Shown one piece after another: positions 1-8,905 of a stretch of DNA of 64,000 bases. The notes beneath the pieces are model-generated. The model was not told where the DNA came from. It saw nothing but the letters and a program-made list of their open reading frames with translations, and made no database searches. The stretch lies in assembly GCA_963788325.1 (NCBI GenBank), contig CAWBGJ010000014.1, forward strand, positions 534,800 to 598,799. Reading direction: 5' to 3'. The DNA is from Prado023 sp963788325 (GTDB lineage Bacteria; Actinomycetota; Actinomycetes; S36-B12; CAIYMF01). The number at the start of each line of letters is the position of its first letter. The first letter of the stretch is position 1. A program made the translations under genes and the position numbers.

Positions 1-106
1 CGCAGGGTATTGGGCGTTCGGCGCCCAGGGGAGGGCCGTTGGACCTGCCCCGCGGAAGCCAGCGACCCACTTGCCCGGATGTCGCGGGACTGGGAGCGTG
101 GGCGAC

Positions 107-493
107 GTGCAGCGGCCACACGTGCGGGTGGTGCTCGGCAACCTCGCTGACGCCCCCGTGGACGTCGTGGTGGTGCCGGGCAGGCGTGCGCACTCCCATG
201 GTCGAACCATCACGGTGCCGGCTCCACGTTGGCATCCACCCGCAGGACCTGATCGGCTCCTGGCCGAGGCCTACCGTGCGGCCGTGGCCGCGGCGACTGA
301 CCGAGGGGCACGGTCGATGGCCCTGCCCGCCATCCTCGCCCGCGGCGCCTGGCCCTTGGAGGAGGTGACTCGGATCGCCCTGACCGTGCTGCTGTCCACG
401 CCCACGACGGTGCGCGAGGTCCAGATCGTCGCCAGCACACCGGCCATGGTCGAACGCTGGGCCGAGGCGCTGGTCCGCGAGACCCGCACGTGA
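107..493 (+). CDS. degenerate macro-domain protein
   Basis: A ~128-residue protein resembling the C-terminal two thirds of a macro (ADP-ribose-binding) domain. An N-terminal strand (VRVVLGNLADAPVDVVVVP) is followed by a helix with EAYRAAV, then SMALPAILARGAWPLEEV, which matches the usual 'siAlPaigtG..gwP.eea' stretch, then a last strand with VQIVAS. The normal Asn-Ala-Ala/Gly-Gly-Gly ligand loop after the first strand is absent; a short RRAHSHGR segment stands there instead. ADP-ribose binding is therefore doubtful. GTG at 107 was chosen because GGGAG at 92-96 lies ten bases upstream; GTG at 98 or TTG at 71 in the same frame are alternatives. No operon partner is visible. The family call is an inference from motif pattern only. 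Confidence 0.6.
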   Translation: MQRPHVRVVLGNLADAPVDVVVVPGRRAHSHGRTITVPAPRWHPPAGPDRLLAEAYRAAVAAATDRGARSMALPAILARGAWPLEEVTRIALTVLLSTPTTVREVQIVASTPAMVERWAEALVRETRT

Positions 494-822
494 GCTCGTA
501 GGCGACAGGCTCAGAAGCCGCCCCACACCCCATGTCCTGGGGGCGATCCTCCACGACGCCGCGCGTCGACGTGCCGCCGCTGGGCCACATGCGGGTCCTT
601 AGGTGGTTGAGGACGGGACGATCGTCACCCGGAACCGATACCCGCCGGGGTTAGTCTGGCCGCACCCGCTGGATGTGAGGTGTGCCATGCGCCAGAGCGC
701 GACCGCTGCCCTGTACCGCGGATCCCGGACGCCTTCCCCGGCTCCGATCACCCCGCCGGCAACAGCCACCCCCGAGGTGTCCCGCCGGCATGCCCACTCC
801 CTCTCGTAGCCCGGATAGGCCC
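494..822. other. intergenic region upstream of the redox operon
   Basis: No credible gene is seen in these 329 bases on either strand; the open frames here lack recognisable motifs. A perfect 10-bp palindrome GACGATCGTC lies at 617-626. The promoter of the downstream oxidoreductase operon presumably lies here, but I could not pick confident -35/-10 hexamers. Confidence 0.5.
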
Positions 823-3800
823 ATGACTGATCTGCAGCAGCCCCGATTCCCCGGAGAGCCCACCGTCGTCCACGGCAACGGCGCCGTCGCCCATGTGATG
901 CGCCACGTCTGCGGCGGGGTCATCGGCTACCCGATCACCCCCTCCACCGAGATCTCGGAACTGTTCGAGGCCGCACGCGCCGAAGGTGGGGTGAACGTGT
1001 GGGGCAAGCACCCGTTCTTCTTCGAGCCCGAGGGCGAGCACTCCGCCCAGAGTGGCGCGCTGGGCGCGTCGCTGACCGGCGGGCAGTTCATCTCCAACGC
1101 CTCCTCCAGCCAGGGGATCCTCTACGCAATGGAGTCGCACTACGTGACGGTCGGCAAGAAGACCGGCGGCTTCGTGCTGCAGGTCGCCGCCCGCGTGGTG
1201 TCCAAGCACTCCCTGAACGTCATGGCCGGCCATGACGACGTCTACGCCCTGCTCAGCGCCGGGTACACGATCCTGTTCGGCTCCAACCCGCAGGAGGCAG
1301 CCGACCTGGCCGCCATCTCCTACCGGACCTCCGCGCTGTCGCTGATCCCGGTGGCCAATGCGATGGACGGGTTCTCCACCAGCCACATGCTCAGTGAGGC
1401 CGTGCTGCCCGAGCCCGACCTGCTGCGCGAGTACCTCGGCGACCCGGCCGGGCGTATCGAGTGCCCGACCGTGGCCCAGGAGATGCTGTTCGGCGCCAAG
1501 GGCCGGGTCATGCAGCTCAACGGCTACCTCGACCGGCACGCCGATGACCTGCGCCCCGCTGACCTCGACGCACTGCGGGCGTACTTGGCCGAGCACGCCG
1601 AGAAGGTCGAGTCCGACAACGCCGGCGCACAGATCGACGACACCCTGACCTGGGTCCCCACAGAGCTGCACGGACAGTGGAGCCGGCAGTGGCGCAACGC
1701 CCTGGAGAAGGGCACCCGCCAGATGGTCCCGGCCCTGGTCGATGTGCACAACCCCGGCCTGACCGGCCCGGTGCAGAACCAGCCGGACTTCCAGGCCGGC
1801 GCGGTGGACCACCGCACCCACTTCGTCAACGCCGTGCCTGGACTGACCCGCCGCGCCATGAGCGAGTACGCCGAGCTGACCGGCCGGGTGTACGAGCCGG
1901 TCCTGGCATACGACTGCGACGACGCCGACTACGTGATGGTGGGCCTGGGCTCGATCACCGACGACGTGCGCGCCGTGCTGCCGCACCTGCGCGCCGGGGG
2001 CCTCAAGGTCGGTGTGGTGTCGGTCAAGATGCTCCAGCCGTTCCCGGAGGCCGAGCTGGTCGCGGCCCTGGCCGGCGCGAAGGCAGTCACCGTCCTGGAG
2101 CGCTCGGACCAGACCGCGCTGACCAGCCTGGTCACCTCCGCACTGTTCAAGGCGCGTGCCAACTCCGAGCTGGGCCCCGACGGGGTCACCCCCTACGAGG
2201 GCATCCCGGCACGGACCGGGACCCCGCACCTGACGACCGCGATCTTCGGCCTGGGCGGGCACGACGTGCAGCCCCGGCACATCATCGCCGCCTTCAAGAA
2301 CATGGCACAGGGCAACCGGGCGCCCCTGATCTACCTGGGCTCGCAGTTCTTCAGCACCGACGCGTCGCCTGCGATGGCGCAGGTCCAGGACCGGATGCGC
2401 GCCGCCTACCCCGAGACCGAGCTGATGGCCCTGGAGACCGAGCCGAACCCGCGCCTGCTGCCCGAATCGGCCCTGCGCATCCGGTTCCACTCCGTCGGCG
2501 GCTACGGCACTATCGCCACCGGCAAGCTGCTCACCGACATCTTGGCCGGTGTGCTGGAGATGCACTCGAAGTCCGCACCCAAGTACGGCTCGGAGAAGAG
2601 CGGCGCCCCGACCAACTACTACATCACCCTGAGCCCCGAGCCGGTGCTGGTCACCAACGCCGAGCTCGAGGAGGTCGAGGTCGTCATCTCCCCGGACCAC
2701 CGGGCGTTCATGCACACCAACCCGCTCAAGGGCCTGGTGCCGGGCGGCACCTTCATGCTCCAGTCCGACCTGTCCCCGGCCGAGGTCTGGGCCGAGCTGC
2801 CCCGCTACGCCCGTCGGACGATCCGCGAGCGCAACATCCGCTTCCTGGTCGTCGACGCGTTCGCGGTGGCCAAGCGGCACGCCCCGACCGCGGAGCTGGA
2901 GACCCGGATGATGGGCATCGCCTTCATCGGTGCAGTGGCCGCCCACGTCGACCGGGTGTCCGCCGGCGCCTCCGAGGAGGCGATCCTGGCCAAGGTCGGG
3001 GCCCAGATCACCAAGAAGTTCGGCAGCAAGGGCACCAAGGTCGTCGAGGGCAACATGGCCGTGATCCGCGAGGGCATCGAGGCCACGGTCGCCGTGGACT
3101 ACGACGCCCCAGAGTTCCGCGCCATCGACGACGCCCCGCCCGTCCTGGCCCTGCACAGCATCTCCACCTCCGCCGAGACCTGCGCGAGCTCCACCGGCGC
3201 CAGCGCCCTGTTCGATCCCGCCTACTACGAGGACCTGGTCGCCCGACCGTTCCGCGAGGGCACCATCGGCGAGGCCCCGGTCCTGCCCGGCATCGGCCTG
3301 TTCATGCCGGCCGGCAGCGCGGCAGCCAAGGACAAGGGCCTGTTCCGGCGCACCGTGCCGCAGTTCCACGCCGATCTGTGCACCGGTTGCATGGAGTGCG
3401 CCCTGGTCTGCCCGGACGCCGCCATCCCCAACACCGTCCACGAGATCCACGACCTGCTGCTGGCCGCGATCGGCGACCTCGACGTCACCGACCCCCAGCG
3501 CGAGGCCCTGCGCGCGCTGGTGTACCCGCTGGCTGAGGCAGTCCGCGAGTCCTACCGCGCGGACAAGTCCGACCGGCCCTTCCCCGACGTGCTCGCCGCT
3601 GCGATCGGCTCCCTCGAGGTCGAGGGCCTGACGCTGCGCCGCAACCTCGCGGACCTCGTCGCCCGCGTCGGCGTCTACCCGGTGGCCCGGACCCGGCCGT
3701 TCTTCGACTCGATGGAGAAGGCCACCCCCGGCACCGGCGGGCTGTTCGCCGCCACCATCGACCCGTGGAAGTGCACCGGCTGCCTGGAGTGCATCGAGGT

Positions 3801-5856
3801 CTGCGGCCCCGGCGCACTGACCCCGCTGGACCAGGACGCCGCCGTGCTCGAGACGCTCCAAGAGCGCTTCGAGTTCGCCACCGCCCTGCCGGCCACCCCC
3901 AAGCGGTTCTCCCAGGGCGCGCTCGGCGAGGACGGCGAGCTCAAGCGGATCATGCTCGAGCGGCCCAACTTCTACTCGACCACCGGTGGGCACGGTGCCT
4001 GCCGCGGGTGTGGTGAGGTCACCGCTATCCGGCTGGTGATGGCCACCAGCCACGCCCTGGGCGATGCTCGCCGGCGCACGCACCTGCACGAGCTCGAGGA
4101 CCTCGTCGACCAGCTGCACGCGCTGCGCGACACCCTGGACCCCGCCGACTCCGGCAGCACCGAGCGCGCCGAGCGGATCGCCGGCCTGATCGCCACGCTG
4201 GAGAAGCGGCTCTACCTCTACGAGGGCGGCCCGACCGGAAACGGTCCGGCACCGGCCGTCGTGGCCAACGCCACCGGGTGCAGCAGCGTCTACGCCTCGA
4301 CCATGCCCTACAACTCCTACCTGGACCCGTGGGTCAACAGCCTGTTCCAGGACTCCTCACCGCTGGCCAAGGGCCTGTTCGAGGGGATCACGGCCCAGAC
4401 CGTGCCCGACGTGCGAGCTATGCGACTGGCCCGCCTGGAGCTCGCCGGCACCTACGACCCGGCGCGCCATGACAAGCAGCTCACCATGCTCTCCTGGGAC
4501 CAGTTCACCCCCGAGGAGCTGGACCTGCTGCCCATCGTGATGACCGTCGGCGGCGACGGCGCCACCTACGACATCGGCTTCGGCGCGCTGTCTCGGGTGC
4601 TGGCCAGCGACACCCCGATCAAGGCCCTGGTGCTGAACTCCGGGGCGTACTCCAACACCGGCGGTCAAGCCTCCACCTCGAGCTACACCGGCCAGGACTC
4701 CGACCTCTCCCGGTTCGGTGGCGCGCACCACGGCAAGCACGAGTCGCGCAAGGAGCTGGGCCTACTGGCCTCGTTCCACCCGAACACGTTCGCATGCGCC
4801 ACCAGCACGGCCATGCACGGGCACTTCATGGCCGCCACCATGGCCATGCTGGAGTACCCCGCGGCCGCGGTGATGGACGTCTACACGCCGTGCGGCTCTG
4901 AGCACGGCATCGCCGAGGCCGCCTCCAATGCCCGCGCCCGGTTGGCCGTCGAGAGCCGGATGCATCCCCTGTTCGTCCACGACCCGCGAGCGGGCAGCAA
5001 CCTGCACGACTGGTTCTCCCTGGACGGCAACCCGGACGTGGACAAGACCTGGACCTCCAGCACGCTGGAGTACCTCGACGAGTCCGGTGCGGTCCAGCTG
5101 CTCACGACCCCGCTGACCCCTGCGGTCTTCGCCCTGGGTGAGGTGCGCTTCGCCAAGCAGTTCCGCAAGCTGGCGCAGGACGAGGCCGACCGGGCCATCC
5201 CGATCGAGGACTACGTCGAGCTGCCCCTGGCCCAGCGCGGGGACCAGGTCCCGTTCATCCACGCCACCGACGCCGATCGGCACCTGATCAAGATCGCCTG
5301 CTCGGACTCCGTGGTGGCCCTGGTCGTCGACCGGCGCCGCTACTGGCAGACGCTGCAGTACCTCTCGGGGGTCCACGAGGCCTCGCTGACCGCCCTGCAC
5401 AAGGCGGACTTCGCCGAGCTCCGGGCCCAGTACGAGGCGGCCACCCTGGCCCGCGAGAGCACCATGGACGACATCGCCCGCGCGATGTCGGAGCTGGCGA
5501 CCTCCAGTCGGGCACCGAGTGCCGGCGGCGGTTTCGGCGGGCTGGGCGGCGGGTTCGGCGGCGCCGCTGCCGGTGCCCCGGCCGCGGCCACGGCAGCACC
5601 GGCCGGTGGCGGCGTCGCGGTGGTCCCGGGCCCGGTCTTCCTGGACCCGGCCGACGAGAAGCTGTGCACCGACTGCGGCACCTGCTACCAGGAGCTCCCA
5701 CAGTTCTTCGAGAAGGCCACCGTGGTCATCGACGGCGCGGCGCAGCAGATCGCGCGGATGATCCCGGGCTCGGCGGAGACCGTCGAGGTCACCCCGGAGA
5801 TCGCCAAGCGGATCGAGCGGGTCCGAGCCACCTGCGACGCCGAGATCATCCGATGA
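823..5856 (+). CDS. nifJ: pyruvate/2-oxoacid:ferredoxin oxidoreductase, NifJ-type, extended
   Basis: A single chain of 1,677 residues that should oxidatively decarboxylate pyruvate or another 2-oxoacid with CoA and pass electrons to ferredoxin. Domain order is as in NifJ: alpha domain near the N-terminus (GYPITPSTEISELFE), domain II, gamma domain (FHSVGGYGTIATGKLL), two 4Fe-4S motifs (LCTGCMECALVCP near residue 851 and KCTGCLECIEVCGP near 980), and the TPP domain (GHGACRGCGE near 1056, GGDGATYDIG near 1243, AYSNTGGQ near 1274). NifJ proteins are usually ~1,170-1,200 residues; this one has insertions and a C-terminal Gly/Ala linker (about 1566-1600) leading to an added ferredoxin-like motif, LCTDCGTCYQ near 1613. 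ATG at 823 is chosen because the NifJ-like sequence begins directly after it; no strong ribosome site precedes it. The stop overlaps the next start (ATGA), so the two proteins are coupled. The substrate is inferred and could be another 2-oxoacid. Confidence 0.9.
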   Translation: MTDLQQPRFPGEPTVVHGNGAVAHVMRHVCGGVIGYPITPSTEISELFEAARAEGGVNVWGKHPFFFEPEGEHSAQSGALGASLTGGQFISNASSSQGILYAMESHYVTVGKKTGGFVLQVAARVVSKHSLNVMAGHDDVYALLSAGYTILFGSNPQEAADLAAISYRTSALSLIPVANAMDGFSTSHMLSEAVLPEPDLLREYLGDPAGRIECPTVAQEMLFGAKGRVMQLNGYLDRHADDLRPADLDALRAYLAEHAEKVESDNAGAQIDDTLTWVPTELHGQWSRQWRNALEKGTRQMVPALVDVHNPGLTGPVQNQPDFQAGAVDHRTHFVNAVPGLTRRAMSEYAELTGRVYEPVLAYDCDDADYVMVGLGSITDDVRAVLPHLRAGGLKVGVVSVKMLQPFPEAELVAALAGAKAVTVLERSDQTALTSLVTSALFKARANSELGPDGVTPYEGIPARTGTPHLTTAIFGLGGHDVQPRHIIAAFKNMAQGNRAPLIYLGSQFFSTDASPAMAQVQDRMRAAYPETELMALETEPNPRLLPESALRIRFHSVGGYGTIATGKLLTDILAGVLEMHSKSAPKYGSEKSGAPTNYYITLSPEPVLVTNAELEEVEVVISPDHRAFMHTNPLKGLVPGGTFMLQSDLSPAEVWAELPRYARRTIRERNIRFLVVDAFAVAKRHAPTAELETRMMGIAFIGAVAAHVDRVSAGASEEAILAKVGAQITKKFGSKGTKVVEGNMAVIREGIEATVAVDYDAPEFRAIDDAPPVLALHSISTSAETCASSTGASALFDPAYYEDLVARPFREGTIGEAPVLPGIGLFMPAGSAAAKDKGLFRRTVPQFHADLCTGCMECALVCPDAAIPNTVHEIHDLLLAAIGDLDVTDPQREALRALVYPLAEAVRESYRADKSDRPFPDVLAAAIGSLEVEGLTLRRNLADLVARVGVYPVARTRPFFDSMEKATPGTGGLFAATIDPWKCTGCLECIEVCGPGALTPLDQDAAVLETLQERFEFATALPATPKRFSQGALGEDGELKRIMLERPNFYSTTGGHGACRGCGEVTAIRLVMATSHALGDARRRTHLHELEDLVDQLHALRDTLDPADSGSTERAERIAGLIATLEKRLYLYEGGPTGNGPAPAVVANATGCSSVYASTMPYNSYLDPWVNSLFQDSSPLAKGLFEGITAQTVPDVRAMRLARLELAGTYDPARHDKQLTMLSWDQFTPEELDLLPIVMTVGGDGATYDIGFGALSRVLASDTPIKALVLNSGAYSNTGGQASTSSYTGQDSDLSRFGGAHHGKHESRKELGLLASFHPNTFACATSTAMHGHFMAATMAMLEYPAAAVMDVYTPCGSEHGIAEAASNARARLAVESRMHPLFVHDPRAGSNLHDWFSLDGNPDVDKTWTSSTLEYLDESGAVQLLTTPLTPAVFALGEVRFAKQFRKLAQDEADRAIPIEDYVELPLAQRGDQVPFIHATDADRHLIKIACSDSVVALVVDRRRYWQTLQYLSGVHEASLTALHKADFAELRAQYEAATLARESTMDDIARAMSELATSSRAPSAGGGFGGLGGGFGGAAAGAPAAATAAPAGGGVAVVPGPVFLDPADEKLCTDCGTCYQELPQFFEKATVVIDGAAQQIARMIPGSAETVEVTPEIAKRIERVRATCDAEIIR

Positions 5857-8672
5857 ACGACGACATCGCCCGCTACCTCGACGCCAGCAGCGCGCTGGCC
5901 GACAACCTCGCCGAGGTCGACGTGCTCGAGCACAGTGAGCCCGTCGAGGTCTACAACCATCAGGTCGAGCTGCTCAAGGCCCAGCTGCTCGCCGACCCGC
6001 GCGCCTTCCGCGAGCTGTTCATCAACCAGGGCATGTCGGCGGTGGCATGGGAGTTCCAGCAACCGGAGCTGGCGGCCGAGTTCACCGAGAAGCTCTGGGC
6101 GATGCTCCAGCGCGACGACGACGCCAGCACGATGCTCATGCGGTTCATCTGGAACCTGCCGCTGGGCAAGAAGCGCACGTTCATCCGGGCCATCGACGCG
6201 CATCTGTCCGACCGCTACCCGATGTTCGACGGGCTGGCCACCGACTGGCCGGCAGGCAACGCGATCCCGCCCTACATCCGGGAGGCCGAGGACCGGGCGC
6301 ACGACTTCGGGCTGGTCAACCAGGGCTATCTCGGGTACATGTCGCTGGGCTACACCGCCCGCGAGGTGGACCTCTTCGTCTGGCTGGAGGCCCTGCGCGA
6401 CAAGCAGTGCGCCGAGAAGCCCTGCGAGCTGGGCATCTTCCTGGCCGACAAGAAGGAGCCCGTCGGCGGCTGCCCGGTGCAGATCCACATCCCGGAGATG
6501 CTCGAGATGGTGGGCACCGGCCGGTTCCGGGAGGCCATGGAGCTCATCGAGTCCTGCAACCCGCTGCCCGACGTGACCGGTCGGGTCTGCCCGCAGGAGA
6601 TGCAGTGCCAGGGTGTGTGCCTGCAGAACAAGATGCCGATCGCGATCGGCCAGCTCGAATGGTTCCTGCCCGAGCGCGAGAAGCTGGTCAACCCCGACGG
6701 CTCGAGCGCCAAGTACGCCGCGCACGTGAACCCCTGGGACGCCGCGACCAAGCCCCCGGTGGCGATCGTCGGCTCGGGCCCCTCCGGCCTGATCAACGCC
6801 TACCTGCTGGCCGCAGAGGGCTACCCGGTGACCGTCTTCGAGGCGTTCCACGCCCTCGGTGGGGTGCTGCGCTACGGCATTCCCGAGTTCCGGCTGCCCA
6901 ACGACCTGATCGACGACGTGGTCGGCAAGATCCGGTTGCTCGGCGGGCAGTTCGTGCAGAACTTCGTGGTCGGCAAGACCGCGAGCCTCCAGGACCTCAA
7001 GGACGCCGGGTTCCACAAGATCTTCGTCGGCACCGGCGCCGGCCTGCCCCGCTTCATGAACGTACCCGGCGAGCACCTGCTCAACGTGATGAGCGCCAAC
7101 GAGTTCCTCACCCGGGTCAACCTCATGCAGGGCCTGCGGGCGGACTACGAGACCCCGCTGCCCGACACCGAGGGCAAGGCGGTGCTGGTGATCGGCGGCG
7201 GCAACACCGCGATGGACGCCGCCCGTACTGCCCAGCGGCTGGGCGGGCACGTGACGATCGTCTACCGGCGCACCCGTTCGGAGATGCCTGCCCGAGTCGA
7301 GGAGCTGCACCACGCGCTCGAGGAGGGCATCGCGCTGCGCGAGCTGGCCTCCCCCACCGAGTTCCTCGGCGACTCGAAGACGCACTTCGTCACAGCCGCC
7401 ACCCTGGACCTGATGGAGCTCGGCGAGCCCGACGACTCCGGACGCCGCCGTCCGGTGGCCACCGGACGGACCGAGACCATCGACGCCGACCTGGTGATCA
7501 TGGCCCTGGGCAACGCCGCCAACCCGATCATCAAGGACTCCGAGCCGCGGCTGAACACCTCCAAGTGGGGCACGATCGTGCTCGACCACGAGGGTTCCCA
7601 GGAGACCACCCTGGAGGGCGTGTTCACCGGCGGGGACGCCGCGCGCGGCGGCTCCACGGCGATCCGCGCCGCCGGGGACGGCCAGGCGGCCGCCCGCGAG
7701 ATCCTGGGCGAGGCCGCCATGGACCCGGCCGTGGTGACCGACATGGTCGCCCGAGCCCGGGCCTACACCGAGCTCGGCGCCTCCGCGCAGCGGATCCTGG
7801 ACCGGGCGCACCTGTCCGACGGCATCGAGGAGTTCACCGTCCACTCCCCGCTGATCGCCGCCGCCGCCCAGGCCGGGCAGTTCGTGCGCCTGCTGCCGCG
7901 GCCCGACGGGGAGCTGATCCCGCTGACCCTGGCCGACTGGGACACCGAGATGGGCACGATCTGCCTGGTGGTCCAGGGGGTCGGGACCTCCAGCATCGAG
8001 ATCAACGCCATGTCCGTCGGCGAGGCGTTCACCGGGATCGCCGGCCCGCTGGGCCAGCCCAGCGACATCCACTCCTACGGCCCGGACCAGACGGTGGTGT
8101 TCACAGCCGGCGGCCTGGGCCTGCCGCCCGTGTACCCGATCATGCGCGAGCACCTGCGTCGCGGGAACCACGTGACGCTCATCTCCGGCTTCCGAAGCGC
8201 GGACCTGATGTTCTGGACCGGACCCGACGAGCGGGTGAGCCAGCTGCAGGAGCAGTACGGCGACCAGCTCGAGGTGATCATCACGACCAACGACGGCTCG
8301 TTCGGGACGCCGGGGTTCGTGACCGGCCCGCTGGAGGCGATGCTCGAGGCCAACCAGCGCGGCGAGGGCCGCACGGTGGCCGAGGTCGTCACGATCGGCC
8401 CACCGCTGATGATGCGCGCGGTCAGCGACCTGAGCCGCCGCTTCGAGACCCCGTGCGTGGCCAGCCTGAACTCGATCATGGTCGATGCCACCGGCATGTG
8501 CGGGGCCTGCATGGTCCCGGTGATCATCGACGGGAAGATGATCCGCAAGCACGCCTGCATCGACGGCCCGGAGATCGACTCGCACATCATCGACTGGGAC
8601 AAGTTCCTGCCGCGGTTCGGCCAGTTCCGCAGCCAGGAACAGGCCAGCCGAGCCGCCCACGGCCTGTCCTGA
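5853..8672 (+). CDS. single-chain NfnB-NfnA-like NAD(P)H:ferredoxin flavoprotein
   Basis: A 939-residue protein. Residues 1-180 are helical and unrecognised. A cysteine-rich segment at about 185-275 (CAEKPC, GGCPV, VCPQEMQCQGVC) matches the iron-sulfur domain of GltD, NfnB and dihydropyrimidine dehydrogenase. An FAD/NAD(P)H reductase follows, with VAIVGSGPSGL near 303 and VLVIGGGNTAMD near 444. From about residue 640 the chain resembles NfnA/SudB: a ferredoxin-NADP reductase fold (GQFVRLLP, FTAGGLGLPPVYPI) and a terminal 2Fe-2S motif (GMCGACMVPV with a further Cys in HACIDGP). In the known Nfn transhydrogenase these are two subunits; here they are fused in B-A order. It overlaps the preceding oxidoreductase gene by 4 bp, so it probably connects reduced ferredoxin from that enzyme with NAD(P)H. 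Electron bifurcation is an inference. Confidence 0.85.
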   Translation: MNDDIARYLDASSALADNLAEVDVLEHSEPVEVYNHQVELLKAQLLADPRAFRELFINQGMSAVAWEFQQPELAAEFTEKLWAMLQRDDDASTMLMRFIWNLPLGKKRTFIRAIDAHLSDRYPMFDGLATDWPAGNAIPPYIREAEDRAHDFGLVNQGYLGYMSLGYTAREVDLFVWLEALRDKQCAEKPCELGIFLADKKEPVGGCPVQIHIPEMLEMVGTGRFREAMELIESCNPLPDVTGRVCPQEMQCQGVCLQNKMPIAIGQLEWFLPEREKLVNPDGSSAKYAAHVNPWDAATKPPVAIVGSGPSGLINAYLLAAEGYPVTVFEAFHALGGVLRYGIPEFRLPNDLIDDVVGKIRLLGGQFVQNFVVGKTASLQDLKDAGFHKIFVGTGAGLPRFMNVPGEHLLNVMSANEFLTRVNLMQGLRADYETPLPDTEGKAVLVIGGGNTAMDAARTAQRLGGHVTIVYRRTRSEMPARVEELHHALEEGIALRELASPTEFLGDSKTHFVTAATLDLMELGEPDDSGRRRPVATGRTETIDADLVIMALGNAANPIIKDSEPRLNTSKWGTIVLDHEGSQETTLEGVFTGGDAARGGSTAIRAAGDGQAAAREILGEAAMDPAVVTDMVARARAYTELGASAQRILDRAHLSDGIEEFTVHSPLIAAAAQAGQFVRLLPRPDGELIPLTLADWDTEMGTICLVVQGVGTSSIEINAMSVGEAFTGIAGPLGQPSDIHSYGPDQTVVFTAGGLGLPPVYPIMREHLRRGNHVTLISGFRSADLMFWTGPDERVSQLQEQYGDQLEVIITTNDGSFGTPGFVTGPLEAMLEANQRGEGRTVAEVVTIGPPLMMRAVSDLSRRFETPCVASLNSIMVDATGMCGACMVPVIIDGKMIRKHACIDGPEIDSHIIDWDKFLPRFGQFRSQEQASRAAHGLS

Positions 8673-8770
8673 GCCGACCCCACGCCCTCCTGACCCGATC
8701 CGAACGGAACCGGGGCCTGGTCCGTACTGCATCGTCTCCCCTCCGGCGGATCAGGCGTAGGCTCTTCACC

Positions 8771-8812
8771 AGAGGCCCCGCGGCATGCTCCCCCGTCTGC
8801 TGCGGGGTCTCT
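8771..8812 (+). terminator. hairpin ending the redox operon
   Basis: Arms AGAGGCCCCGC (8771-8781) and GCGGGGTCTCT (8802-8812) pair over 11 positions with one G-U wobble and a 20-base loop. It lies ~100 bp past the flavoprotein stop. There is no T-tract, which is common for terminators in GC-rich actinobacteria. Confidence 0.65.
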
Positions 8813-8905
8813 CTGTGTCCGGCCCCACGCCCACGCACCCCCGTGCGCCCGCCCCCGGGCCGACTCCTAGGGTGAGCCCCAGAACGGGCCAACTGGGGAG
8901 GCAGC

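Noticed and set aside
748..4119. Very long open frame on the minus strand opposite the 2-oxoacid oxidoreductase gene
   Set aside because: It is the antisense shadow typical of high-GC genes; its Gly/Val/His/Gln-rich translation has no recognisable motif, while the plus strand has the full enzyme.
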